Below, in pieces: positions 43,302 through 52,393 of a stretch of 64,000 bases of DNA. The notes beneath the pieces were generated by a model, which did not search any database, was not told the origin of the DNA, and saw nothing but the letters and a program-made list of their open reading frames with translations. Positions within the stretch are counted from its first letter, which is position 1. The number at the start of each line of letters is the position of its first letter. The translations under genes and the position numbers were made by a program. Location: positions 62,001 to 126,000 of the forward strand of contig NZ_PCOU01000001.1 of assembly GCF_002979455.1 (NCBI RefSeq), in the 5' to 3' direction. This DNA is from Chryseobacterium sp. MYb7 (GTDB lineage: Bacteria > Bacteroidota > Bacteroidia > Flavobacteriales > Weeksellaceae).

Positions 43302-44703
43302 TATAAAGAATTTCCTTATTTCCGGTGCAATGGCATCACTGCTGATGTCTTGTGCCGTAGGGAAAAAATATACAAGAACAGATCTTCAGATTCCTGAAAC
43401 CTACAAAGAATCTGTACAGGTAACAGGAGATACTGTAGTGCTGCCATGGAAAATATTCTTTAAAGATCCTAAGCTGATTGGTTTAATAGACAAGGCCCTT
43501 TCAAGAAATAATGAAGTGAATGTTGCTTTGAAAAATATTGAACAGCTGGATCTGATCTACAAACAAGCTAAGCTGGCTCTGATGCCAACATTAGATCTTA
43601 CAGCAGGTGCCAACAGAAGCTGGGCATCCACCAATACACTTAACGGCTCTTTGAACGAACAGTTTGTCGGTACAAAATACATGGATGATTTCAGTGCAGC
43701 TCTGAGACTTTCCTGGGAAGTTGACATCTGGGGAAAAGCTAAAATGCAGAAAGAATCCGCGGCGGCAGAGTATTTTGGACAGAAAGAAAACTTAAATGCT
43801 ATTAAAAGCAGAATCGTAGTTCAGGTGGCTCAAGCATACTATAATCTGATCAGTCTGGATGAGCAAATGAAAATAGCCGAACAGAATATTGAGCTCAGTA
43901 ACAATACGCTTAAAATGATGAATCTTCAGTTTACAGCAGGACAGATTAATTCACTCGCTGTTCAGCAATCGGAAGCTCAGAAGAAAACAGCCGAGTTATT
44001 GATTCCTTTGGCTAAACAGAATATTTCTATCCAGGAAAATGCTTTAAGTATTCTTTGCGGAGAATATCCAGCCAAAGTAGAAAGAGAAGGAAATCTGAAA
44101 ACAATGATTCCCGAAAACAAACTGTCAGAAGGGTTACCCGCACAACTGCTAAGCCGCAGACCAGATCTGAAAATGGCAGAGTTTAATGTAATCAGTTTAA
44201 ATTCCAAAACCGGATTAGCAAAAGCAGCGATGTATCCAAGTATCAGCCTGAGCCCGCAGATTGGAGTAAATTCCAATAAATTCAGCTCATGGTTTGATAT
44301 TCCGGGATCTATTACCAAAGCAATCGCAGCCAATCTTGCAGTCCCGATTTTTCAGAAAAAACAACTGAAAACTGCCTACGACACCGCTTTGATTGAACAG
44401 GAAAAAGCAGCTATCAGCTTTAAGCAATCTGTAATGACTGCCGTAGGAGAAGTTTCCGATGCAATGGCAAAGTCTAAAGGTTCTTCAGAAAGGCTCCTGC
44501 TCCTGGATCAGAAAACAGCCATTCTGGACAAAGGAATCAATGATGCCCTGAAGCTGTATAAAAGCGGAATGGCTACCTATCTGGAAGTGATCACTGCCCA
44601 AAATAATAAACTTCAGAATGATCTGGAAGCCATCAATGTTACCCTTGAAAAATTAAATGCTGAGGTAGATCTTTACAGAGCACTTGGCGGCGAAGTACAA
44701 TAA
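43288..44703 (+). CDS. TolC/OprM-family outer-membrane channel
   Basis: The 471-residue protein has a lipoprotein-like start (SLLMSCAVG) and two OEP repeats of long amphipathic helices, typical of OprM/NodT channels (for example SWEVDIWGKAKMQKESAAAEY near 140-160, and AKAAMYPSISLSPQIGV, DALKLYKSGMATYLEVITAQN). It completes the tripartite pump with the adaptor and pump upstream. It overlaps the pump gene by 14 bases and ends just before a strong hairpin. Confidence 0.93.
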   Translation: MSIFNIKNFLISGAMASLLMSCAVGKKYTRTDLQIPETYKESVQVTGDTVVLPWKIFFKDPKLIGLIDKALSRNNEVNVALKNIEQLDLIYKQAKLALMPTLDLTAGANRSWASTNTLNGSLNEQFVGTKYMDDFSAALRLSWEVDIWGKAKMQKESAAAEYFGQKENLNAIKSRIVVQVAQAYYNLISLDEQMKIAEQNIELSNNTLKMMNLQFTAGQINSLAVQQSEAQKKTAELLIPLAKQNISIQENALSILCGEYPAKVEREGNLKTMIPENKLSEGLPAQLLSRRPDLKMAEFNVISLNSKTGLAKAAMYPSISLSPQIGVNSNKFSSWFDIPGSITKAIAANLAVPIFQKKQLKTAYDTALIEQEKAAISFKQSVMTAVGEVSDAMAKSKGSSERLLLLDQKTAILDKGINDALKLYKSGMATYLEVITAQNNKLQNDLEAINVTLEKLNAEVDLYRALGGEVQ

Positions 44704-44722
44704 AATATAATGGATAAATAAT

Positions 44723-44753
44723 AAAGGAAGCTGTATCATACAGCTTCCTTTTT
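44723..44753. terminator. Terminator after the efflux operon
   Basis: AAAGGAAGCTGTAT and ATACAGCTTCCTTT form a perfect 14-bp stem around one base, followed by T bases. It lies between the efflux operon and the converging lipoprotein gene. Confidence 0.88.
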
Positions 44754-44786
44754 CTATCCAAAAATAATATTTAATACGATAAAAAC

Positions 44787-45269
44787 TTATTTTGCTACGT
44801 AAGAGTAATCTCTGATGAACGTTTGCCCTGCGGCATAAGTCTTATTTTCATCGGTCTCTACACTCCCCCCAATTTCAGCTTTGTAACTTACAGAAATAGG
44901 AGCCCCGTCAAAGTTGGATACTGCCACATGAAGACTTGAGAAATTAAACGGTTTTACAGTTTCAAACACATATGTTTTCGTATTGCCCGTAAAATCACCA
45001 ATTGCCAGCGGAACAGCGTTTACATTACCCTGATCAGCTCCGTTTTTCTTCCAGACAGGACTTCCGTACTGGCTGGCATCATGATTTCCGGCACTTACAA
45101 GAAAGTCAACCTGATCATTAGAATCTGCTCCGTTTACAGTGATTGTAAATTTCATATTAGCCTTTGCATCTGCCGGATCATCATCCTTACTGCATGCTGT
45201 AAAAACAGTGCCTGCCATTGCAAGGATAAAGAAAGTCGAAATAATTTTTTTTGTCTTTGGTCTTTTCAT
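44787..45269 (-). CDS. Small secreted lipoprotein, unknown
   Basis: I start at the ATG 45269, giving 160 residues with a lipobox at GTVFTAC (Cys25), since the earlier ATG at 45338 would prefix an implausible segment. The mature protein is beta-rich with Asp-rich export context (SKDDDPADAK) and looks like a small immunoglobulin-like or jelly-roll domain. The family is not recognised. An AAAACCGTGTTTT palindrome lies about 70 bases upstream. Confidence 0.65.
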   Translation of the reverse strand: MKRPKTKKIISTFFILAMAGTVFTACSKDDDPADAKANMKFTITVNGADSNDQVDFLVSAGNHDASQYGSPVWKKNGADQGNVNAVPLAIGDFTGNTKTYVFETVKPFNFSSLHVAVSNFDGAPISVSYKAEIGGSVETDENKTYAAGQTFIRDYSYVAK

Positions 45270-45339
45270 AACAGTGAATATTTTGCCTTTTGTTGTTGTG
45301 ACAAATGTAGTTTGAGGCAGAGGATCCTGACAATACATA

Positions 45340-45352
45340 AAAACCGTGTTTT
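45340..45352. promoter_or_regulatory. Palindromic AAAACCGTGTTTT site
   Basis: The site is the near-identical partner of AAAACCGTATTTT at 31744. It lies upstream of the lipoprotein gene that starts at 45269. Confidence 0.3.
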
Positions 45353-45569
45353 TTTTCTACTGATAATTAGGTAGAAGAATGCCTTCGAAGTAGCAGAAGA
45401 GCTGGGAAAGAGGATTTTTGTTTTTTAATCTGAATTTTTACATGCTTAAAATCAATTGTTTATGAAAAATATTGTCTTTTTTTTGAAAAAACATGCAAGA
45501 TTTTCAGAAAACGGGATTTATATAAATGAGTACTCGAAAATAAATAATGTTTAACGAAAAAGTAATGCA

Positions 45570-46148
45570 ATGAAAAAATTGACAGTACCCCGATTTTTTA
45601 TATCAGTTTTAATGATTTTGGCCGGATTTGCCCTATCCTCGTGCAATGATAATGAAGGACCGGATATTCCGCCTGTAAAAATGGAAAACTTACCAGGAAA
45701 CTATAAAGGAAAGCTTATCATAGTACAGGGAAACAGCAAAAGAGAAGGAATAAAAGAGTTTAAAGTAAAAAAAGATACAATCTCATTTGCAGAATTTCCC
45801 ATCGAAGAAATTGTAAAAACGGTTGTGAAAAATCCTGCAAAAGCAGAAACAGCATTGAAATCAATGGGAAAGGTGAAATATGATATTAAATATGCAGCAG
45901 TGATCAATACAGCGAACAATGTGATAGAACTTACCTTAACTCCGAAAACAATGGAGCTTCAGATTCCTGTAGATGGCGTTAATAAAAAGACCGTTGTAGA
46001 ATTTGTCTCTAAGCAAAAAGGATATTATGTGGGGTTGGATCAAACGCTTAGATATGCTCTCACAGCAGAAAAAATTACAGTAGATGGTACATTGGTTACT
46101 CCTTATGAAGTGATTGATTATAATTTCCCATTCTGTATAAAAAATTAA
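45570..46148 (+). CDS. DUF4840-like lipoprotein
   Basis: The 192-residue protein has a lipobox (GFALSSC, Cys25). The mature domain begins with a GNYKGKLIIVQGN strand and has an alternating beta pattern with the Lys-rich KKDTISFAEFPIEEIVKTVV segment, which resembles the DUF4840 lipoprotein group of Bacteroidota. It is a probable envelope protein of unknown role. It ends 103 bases before the sigma-factor start and might be co-transcribed with it. Confidence 0.65.
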   Translation: MKKLTVPRFFISVLMILAGFALSSCNDNEGPDIPPVKMENLPGNYKGKLIIVQGNSKREGIKEFKVKKDTISFAEFPIEEIVKTVVKNPAKAETALKSMGKVKYDIKYAAVINTANNVIELTLTPKTMELQIPVDGVNKKTVVEFVSKQKGYYVGLDQTLRYALTAEKITVDGTLVTPYEVIDYNFPFCIKN

Positions 46149-46251
46149 TTAATAGATATTATCATCAATGGATTGCACTTTATCAAAAAGATGCAATCTA
46201 TTTTTGCATGACGGTTTTATAGCATCCCACTGGAGATGGCAGCAGCATTAT

Positions 46252-46818
46252 ATGGAAGAAAGTAAAGAACAGATTTTGGTAACGCACCTTCTGAAGAAGG
46301 AAGAAGCAGCCTGGAAAGAGCTTTTTGGGGCTTATTCCAGAAATCTGTCCTATGTATGCTCCCGTTATCTGACAGAAAAAGAAGATGTGCATGATGTACT
46401 CCAGAACAGTTTTATCAAAATGTTCCGTTCGATAGAATCTTTTGAGTACAGAGGAAATGGTTCTTTAAAAGCCTGGATGACCCGTATCACTGTCAATGAG
46501 TCTTTGAAGCATATTAAACAGAAGGGGGATTTTAAATCTGCCGTAGAAGTAGATGATCTTCCGGATATTCCTAATGAAGAAGAACCGGATTTTGAAGAAA
46601 TTCCGCGTGATGATATTATGATGATGATCAGAGCTCTTCCCGATGGGTATAGAACTGTTTTTAACCTGTATGTATTTGAGAAAAAAAGCCATAAGGAGAT
46701 TGCTGTGCTGTTGGGAATAGCAGAAAACTCATCCGCATCTCAATTTCACCGGGCAAAAGGACTGCTTGCTCAGAAAATAAAAGAATTTAAAATGTCAAAA
46801 AAAGCACAATATGAATAA
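46252..46818 (+). CDS. ECF-type RNA polymerase sigma factor
   Basis: The 188-residue protein starts at ATG 46252 (MEESKEQI), which is preferred over the upstream start 46168 because that adds 28 unrelated residues. Region 2 includes DVHDVLQNSFIKMFRSIESFEYRGNGSLKAWMTRITVNESL, and region 4 includes LPDGYRTVFNLYVFEKKSHKEIAVLLGIAENSSASQFHRAK. It is a Bacteroidota type ECF sigma factor. Its end overlaps the next gene by eight bases; the next protein is its likely anti-sigma partner. Confidence 0.92.
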   Translation: MEESKEQILVTHLLKKEEAAWKELFGAYSRNLSYVCSRYLTEKEDVHDVLQNSFIKMFRSIESFEYRGNGSLKAWMTRITVNESLKHIKQKGDFKSAVEVDDLPDIPNEEEPDFEEIPRDDIMMMIRALPDGYRTVFNLYVFEKKSHKEIAVLLGIAENSSASQFHRAKGLLAQKIKEFKMSKKAQYE

Positions 46819-48199
46819 TGAATGGCTAAATAACCTGCGTAGCAGAATGGATGACCATGAAGAGGACGTTCCGGAAGGATTGTGGGATGACATTAAAGAT
46901 GAATTATTTTCCGGGGAAGAAAACAACATCGTTCCTGGTTTTATTCCTGAAGGTGGAACAAAGAAAGAAAAAGCAACCAATAGAGAAACAAGATCTTTAT
47001 TGTATCGAATTGGAGGAATTGCAGCTGCCATTGCACTGTTATTTTTACTCATAAAAATACTGCCACAGGATGACACAGAAAAAAGAATGTCTCAGAAACC
47101 TGCAAATGTGAAAAATGGAGAGGAAAAAAAATCTTTGAAACCTATAGAAGCGGAACAGGACTCGAACAATGAAGTAAAAACTGAAACAGAAGCTTTTTTA
47201 GCAGACAATATATTAAACACAGGATTTCCGGAGAAAATTACAGCACAAAGATATGCTGAGAGTAGAGTAGAAAATCAAGTTGACAACAACCAAAAGATCA
47301 AGGATATTTTTAAACTTCCGTCAGCATCGGAGTCTTTTCAGCAGGAAAGCAGAGTTGCTTATAATGTGCCTTCTATTGATGACACGGTAAAAGAAACTAC
47401 CAAAGAACAGACTTCTGATGAGGTTCTTTTTAAAGAAGAGAAACCAAAGGAAATCTATGCTGACAATACAAAACGAAATACCTCAAAATCCCGTAATAAA
47501 AAATCGTGGATGCTGAGTATGCTTACAGGAAATATAGCTTCCAATTCTGCAGAACAACAGTTTCCGGGCTATGCTTCTATCACAGGAAAAGCAATGAATG
47601 TAGAGCAGGTATTTATAGCATCCGATTATCATGATGATCCCCTGATGGCCATATTATTGGCTAATCAGAGCCAGCCGGTAGAAGCGAGAATCAGACATAA
47701 AGTTCCGGTTACATTCGGATTGTCTCTTTACTATAATTTAGGAAAAAGATGGGGGTTGGGAACAGGACTGAATTATACCAAGCTGGCTTCAGAACTGCAT
47801 TCAGGAAGTGATAATAATTATATAAAAGGCGATCAGACGGTTCATTATATAGGAATTCCTGTTCAGGTTAACTACAATGTTATTCAGAAAGGGAGGTTTA
47901 CAGGATATATTACGGGAGGGGCGCTCGTAGAGAAACCTATATCGGGAAGTATTACGACTACCTATGTTGTTAATGACGAAATGAAAGAAAGTTCAAAAGA
48001 GAGTCTTGATCATAAACCTTTTCAGTTTTCTGTCAATACTGCAGTAGGACTTCAGCTGAAGATTGTAGATAAAATAGGAGTGTATGCAGAACCGGGAATA
48101 GGATATCATTTCAAGGAAGAGAATGCACCAAACACCATTTATAAAGAGAAACCCCTTCATTTTAATATGAAATTCGGGATCAGAGTACTGTTGGATTGA
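46811..48199 (+). CDS. Anti-sigma-like protein with TM helix and outer-membrane-type barrel domain
   Basis: The 462-residue protein begins with a short acidic/aromatic cytosolic part (DVPEGLWDDIKDEL at about 19-32), which is the usual sigma-binding module in this Bacteroidota family, then a membrane helix at 66-84, an Asp/Glu-rich linker of about 180 residues, and a C-terminal PorT-like barrel domain (about 290-462, GIGYHFKEEN..., LHFNMKFGIRVLLD). A single protein with a sigma-binding N-terminus and barrel C-terminus is odd, since the barrel would have to reach the outer membrane. It is coupled to the sigma gene by an 8-base overlap. Confidence 0.78.
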   Translation: MNNEWLNNLRSRMDDHEEDVPEGLWDDIKDELFSGEENNIVPGFIPEGGTKKEKATNRETRSLLYRIGGIAAAIALLFLLIKILPQDDTEKRMSQKPANVKNGEEKKSLKPIEAEQDSNNEVKTETEAFLADNILNTGFPEKITAQRYAESRVENQVDNNQKIKDIFKLPSASESFQQESRVAYNVPSIDDTVKETTKEQTSDEVLFKEEKPKEIYADNTKRNTSKSRNKKSWMLSMLTGNIASNSAEQQFPGYASITGKAMNVEQVFIASDYHDDPLMAILLANQSQPVEARIRHKVPVTFGLSLYYNLGKRWGLGTGLNYTKLASELHSGSDNNYIKGDQTVHYIGIPVQVNYNVIQKGRFTGYITGGALVEKPISGSITTTYVVNDEMKESSKESLDHKPFQFSVNTAVGLQLKIVDKIGVYAEPGIGYHFKEENAPNTIYKEKPLHFNMKFGIRVLLD

Positions 48200-48240
48200 T
48201 GTAGAGGATTTTTAGCAACACCAAACTTAATAATCTATAT

Positions 48241-49203
48241 ATGAAAACAAAACTAATTTTTTTAGTGTTTTTATTATTCACCATTTTGAATATAAAATCA
48301 CAATGTACTCCTACAATTACCAGTGCAAGGCTCGGGCAGAAATATCCGGGAACAATTTTATTCTGTGATACGGAAGATGAGGTTCTTTCCACAGTACAGG
48401 GCTATGGAAATTATCAGTGGTATAAACAGGAATGGACATGGCAGACTCCTAATAACAACCCATGGATAGCCATTCCGGGAGCTACATCACAACAGCTGAC
48501 CATTAGCGGGAATGACCAGCTGAATTATTTTAAAGTTAAAGTTACAGACGGAGACTGTATTGCGGAAAGTCCGGCAGTATTTGCAGATGGTTTTGTATAC
48601 GGACTTCCGGCTATGATGACTACTTATACTCCTGGAACCTATCAGGACAACGGAGGAATAGTGAATGTTTGCAATGGTGCTTCTGTACAATTTGATAACA
48701 TATTTCCGGGAGTCTATGGTAAGCATACTTGGTTCAGATGTGTACCGGGTAGTAATCCTCCGGTGCCAGGAGATCCTTGCATTATTCCTGGGGTTGTAGG
48801 AGCTACGTATGTGGCAACAAGTTCAGGAAAATATGGATTTTATGCCTGTACGGAATATTGTCCGGATCAATGCCAGATGTTAGATCCGTTTGCTTTTGTA
48901 GAGGTGAATTTCGGGAATTGGGAATTCTGCAGCAATTTAGGAACAGGAGAAGTAAAAAATAAAGACAATAGTCTGAAAATTTATCCGAATCCTACAGCGC
49001 AGCATCTTTATATCGGGAAAGAATCAGATAAAATTTATAAAGAAGTGATCATTATTGATATGTCCGGAAAACTTGTTCTGAAGAAAAGTGATCACAGATA
49101 TAATCAGGCAATTGATGTAAGCGGTTTGGTACCGGGGAATTATATCATTGTTTCTAAAATCTCAGATGGAAAAGAATATAAAAATAAGTTTATAAAAAAA
49201 TAA
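48241..49203 (+). CDS. T9SS type A sorting-domain protein
   Basis: The 320-residue protein has a Sec signal peptide (about 20 residues, ending NIKSQ) and a beta-rich passenger with Cys pairs (CTPTITS, CVPGSNPPVPGDPC, CTEYCPDQC). It ends in a type A C-terminal sorting domain (LKIYPNPTAQHLYIG, VIIIDMSGKLVLKK, LVPGNYIIVSKISDGKEYKNKFIKK), which directs export through the type IX secretion system. It follows the anti-sigma-like gene by 41 bases and may be part of the same regulon. Confidence 0.85.
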   Translation: MKTKLIFLVFLLFTILNIKSQCTPTITSARLGQKYPGTILFCDTEDEVLSTVQGYGNYQWYKQEWTWQTPNNNPWIAIPGATSQQLTISGNDQLNYFKVKVTDGDCIAESPAVFADGFVYGLPAMMTTYTPGTYQDNGGIVNVCNGASVQFDNIFPGVYGKHTWFRCVPGSNPPVPGDPCIIPGVVGATYVATSSGKYGFYACTEYCPDQCQMLDPFAFVEVNFGNWEFCSNLGTGEVKNKDNSLKIYPNPTAQHLYIGKESDKIYKEVIIIDMSGKLVLKKSDHRYNQAIDVSGLVPGNYIIVSKISDGKEYKNKFIKK

Positions 49204-49473
49204 TAGGATTATAAAATCTGAAGATGTTTAAAGATTGATTGTGGGAAGGAAGAATGGGTGCCGGAAGAGGGATGTTCCTTGTATTGAAGAAGAACTAAAG
49301 TATTTTTTACTTTACGCTCAATAGATACATTTCATCCTTGTTAATCTAATGACGGTCATAATTACCCCCAAAAGGAATTTCCTCTTTTTGGCATCCGGCT
49401 TCCTGACTCATCATTTTTTTATTCAGTATTCAGATGATTAATCTTTTTCGTTAGTTTTTAATAATGGTTGAGT

Positions 49474-49503
49474 CGGTACAAAGAAATTTGTACCGGTTTT
49501 TTT
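49474..49503 (+). terminator. Terminator upstream of the minus-strand lipoprotein gene
   Basis: CGGTACAAA and TTTGTACCG form a perfect 9-bp stem with a GAAA loop and a T run after it. It lies between converging genes; the long distance to the previous gene end (about 270 bases) leaves the upstream transcript unclear. Confidence 0.75.
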
Positions 49504-50140
49504 ATTCCATCACCAGTGGAATCTTTTCTGTACTAAGCTTTCCATGGAAAATGTTAATATGATTTCTTTTTAAAGAATCTAAATCAAAAGGTGTCAGATA
49601 ATCTTTAATAATTGTACTGTCGAAATCTACTTCAATCTGAATAAAATATTTTTCGTTTTTTTTGAGAAGAAAAAAAGAACTTCCATTTTTTAACTGATCT
49701 TTCAATAAAGCAAACTCTCTGTCAAAGGTTTTTTCTTTTCCTGATTGAACAAAAACAGCATTTCTTTTAATACTTCTGTTTTCAGAATACCAGAATATAT
49801 TTTTATCAAAACCTTTCTTCTTATTCTCATTCATGAGGAGAGAATCTTTTTTGTTAATATTGAGTCCTTCGGAGTTAATATAGATAGCTCTCGCACTTAC
49901 TTTATTATTATTCTGATCCGTAATTGTAATGAAATTTGCACCAATTACAGGATCTTCAATTCCTGTTGAATAGAATGAGTAAAATGCATAATCAGATTCA
50001 GACTTATTTTTTACGATAAATTTCTGTTCTAATTGGCTTGTTTTGAACTTAGTTTCCTTAAAATTATAATTTACCCCTTTACTACAAGAGCAAAGTAAAA
50101 AAAAGGAAAACAATGCAATATATTTCATATTATCTACCAT
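49502..50140 (-). CDS. Lipoprotein of unknown function
   Basis: The protein has 212 residues, or 208 if it starts at the second Met (50128). The lipobox is at FLLCSC (Cys near residue 19, with a preceding Cys). The mature protein is Lys-rich with strand segments (KFIVKNKSESDYAFYSFY, KYFIQIEVDFDSTIIKDYL). No family is recognised. It is monocistronic, ending at a shared hairpin. Confidence 0.65.
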   Translation of the reverse strand: MVDNMKYIALFSFFLLCSCSKGVNYNFKETKFKTSQLEQKFIVKNKSESDYAFYSFYSTGIEDPVIGANFITITDQNNNKVSARAIYINSEGLNINKKDSLLMNENKKKGFDKNIFWYSENRSIKRNAVFVQSGKEKTFDREFALLKDQLKNGSSFFLLKKNEKYFIQIEVDFDSTIIKDYLTPFDLDSLKRNHINIFHGKLSTEKIPLVME

Positions 50141-50401
50141 AGTTTTTATATAAAGAGTTGATTTTTGTCAATAACTCTAATTTTTTTAAGGTTAAAAAAA
50201 AGTTTTTAGACTCCGAAAAGTGTCTTGATTTTCATTTTTCAATATAATTATTATAAATTTTATATAGATTAGTTATAACTTATATTGCTATTCCTTTTTC
50301 CGGATATTATTTTTATAAACTATCTTATTATAAAATATCATTCATATAAACATCAGATTTTCAAAATACTATATTAATTATTTTTACTTCAAAAACACAC
50401 C

Positions 50402-51937
50402 ATGCTGATTAAAGTTTATGGAAGTGCCATTCATGGAGTGGCAGCACAGACAATAACAATTGAAGTGAATGTCGATGCCGGCGGAGTAGGATACCATCTT
50501 GTAGGTCTCCCGGATAATGCCATTAAGGAAAGCAGTTATAGAATCTCTGCAGCTCTGAAGAATGTGGGATTTAAAATTCCGGGAAAGAAAATTACCATTA
50601 ATATGGCTCCCGCAGATCTCAGAAAAGAAGGATCTGCTTATGATCTCAGCATTGCTATTGGGATCTTAGCGGCTTCGGACCAGATTCTGACTGAGGAAAT
50701 TGATAATTATATTATTATGGGAGAGCTTTCGTTGGATGGAAGTCTCCAGCCGATTAAAGGGGTTCTACCTATTGCAATTCAGGCAAAGGAAGAAGGTTTT
50801 AAAGGAATTATTCTTCCCAAACAAAATGCCAGGGAAGCAGCTATTGTCAATGACCTCGAAGTATATGGAGTAGAAAATATCAAAGAGGTGATTGATTTTT
50901 TTAACGATGGAAAACCTCTCGAGAAAATGACGTTGGATACCAGAAAAGAATTTCATGAAAAGATCAATAATTTTCCTTTTGATTTCTCCGAGGTTAAAGG
51001 TCAGGAAGCAGCCAAAAGAGCAATGGAAGTTGCAGCGGCAGGAGGCCACAATATTATCCTTATTGGGCCTCCCGGAAGTGGAAAAACAATGTTGGCAAAA
51101 AGAGTTCCCAGTATTTTACCCCCATTGACATTGAAAGAAGCTTTAGAAACAACAAAAATTCATTCTGTAGCAGGAAAAATAGGAACAGAAGCTTCATTAA
51201 TGACGGTTCGTCCCTTCAGATCTCCGCATCATACTATTTCTGATGTTGCTTTAGTAGGAGGGGGAAGCTATCCACAACCAGGAGAGATCTCTCTTGCTCA
51301 TAACGGGGTATTGTTTCTTGATGAAATGCCCGAATTTAAAAGAACAGTACTGGAAGTGATGAGACAACCTTTGGAAGACAGAGAAGTGACCATTTCAAGA
51401 GCCCGGTTTACCGTAAATTACCCTGCAAGTTTTATGCTGGTTGCTTCCATGAACCCAAGTCCAAGCGGATTCTTTCCTGATGATCCCAATAATACTTCAT
51501 CTGTTTATGAAATGCAGCGGTATATGAATAAATTGTCAGGACCGCTTTTGGATAGGATTGACATTCATATTGAAGTTCAGAAGGTAGAATTTGAGCAACT
51601 CTCTGAAAAAAGAAAAGGTGAAAAAAGCAAAGACATCAGAAATCGGGTACTCATAGCCCGGGACATTCAGAATAAAAGATATCAAAATCTGAATATCAGC
51701 AGCAATGCCCAGATAGGGCCCAAAGAAATTGAAGCCTTTTGTGAACTAGACGAAACCTCTTTCGGGCTTATAAAACTGGCCATGGAAAAGCTTAATCTTT
51801 CGGCAAGAGCTTATGACAGAATATTGAAAGTAGCCAGAACAATAGCTGACCTTGAAGAATCAGAAAACATTTTGTCCCATCATATTTCTGAAGCAATACA
51901 GTATAGAAGCTTGGATCGGGAGTTTTGGAACGCGTAA
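50402..51937 (+). CDS. YifB/ComM-family Mg-chelatase-like AAA ATPase
   Basis: The 511-residue protein has the N-terminal ChlI-like domain (AGGVGYHLVGLPDNAIKESSYRI), the AAA P-loop (GPPGSGKTMLAKR near 222), the Walker B region (VLFLDEMPEF near 308) and the C-terminal Mg_chelatase_C domain (SARAYDRILKVARTIADLE). ComM homologues are hexameric helicases that help branch migration in natural transformation. It has the usual length. A partner for competence is not visible in the window. Confidence 0.93.
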   Translation: MLIKVYGSAIHGVAAQTITIEVNVDAGGVGYHLVGLPDNAIKESSYRISAALKNVGFKIPGKKITINMAPADLRKEGSAYDLSIAIGILAASDQILTEEIDNYIIMGELSLDGSLQPIKGVLPIAIQAKEEGFKGIILPKQNAREAAIVNDLEVYGVENIKEVIDFFNDGKPLEKMTLDTRKEFHEKINNFPFDFSEVKGQEAAKRAMEVAAAGGHNIILIGPPGSGKTMLAKRVPSILPPLTLKEALETTKIHSVAGKIGTEASLMTVRPFRSPHHTISDVALVGGGSYPQPGEISLAHNGVLFLDEMPEFKRTVLEVMRQPLEDREVTISRARFTVNYPASFMLVASMNPSPSGFFPDDPNNTSSVYEMQRYMNKLSGPLLDRIDIHIEVQKVEFEQLSEKRKGEKSKDIRNRVLIARDIQNKRYQNLNISSNAQIGPKEIEAFCELDETSFGLIKLAMEKLNLSARAYDRILKVARTIADLEESENILSHHISEAIQYRSLDREFWNA

Positions 51938-52393
51938 TTTTATTGCTATTGAGTTGATTTAAAAATAAATACAGATTTTGTTTTCATAAGTTTAATTCTC
52001 TAAAAAGAGATTAATGTAGTAATTATGTAACACGTGATTAAATTTATTATGTTAAGTTTGATTATTGATTTGTCAAAAATATTACATTATGAAAATAAAA
52101 TTTTCAAACACTGGGTAGCTGTTGTCTTTCAACTTTTAAGAATATGCTACACTTATTCTTTTCCCCTTTTCGATCATAATAAATAACATTTTCAGTTATT
52201 TACAGGTCTGCTTGTTAAAGCGGATTCATTAAAACTTATTGTTAATCAAGTTTTTAAATTTGTTGTTGAAGCACGGTTAAAAAATAATCTGTGTCTATAC
52301 CCTATACGCGGTTGTTTCATATTATTTAAAATTTGATTGACGAAGAAATAAAATTTCTAATTACAAAATTTTTAATCAAATCTCATTATTAAA
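51938..52393. other. 456-base AT-rich intergenic region
   Basis: I see no convincing coding frame or hairpin in this gap between yifB and the A-PCP-reductase gene. It contains several poly-T and poly-A tracts, typical for a promoter region, and a GC-richer patch near 52310. Confidence 0.5.
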
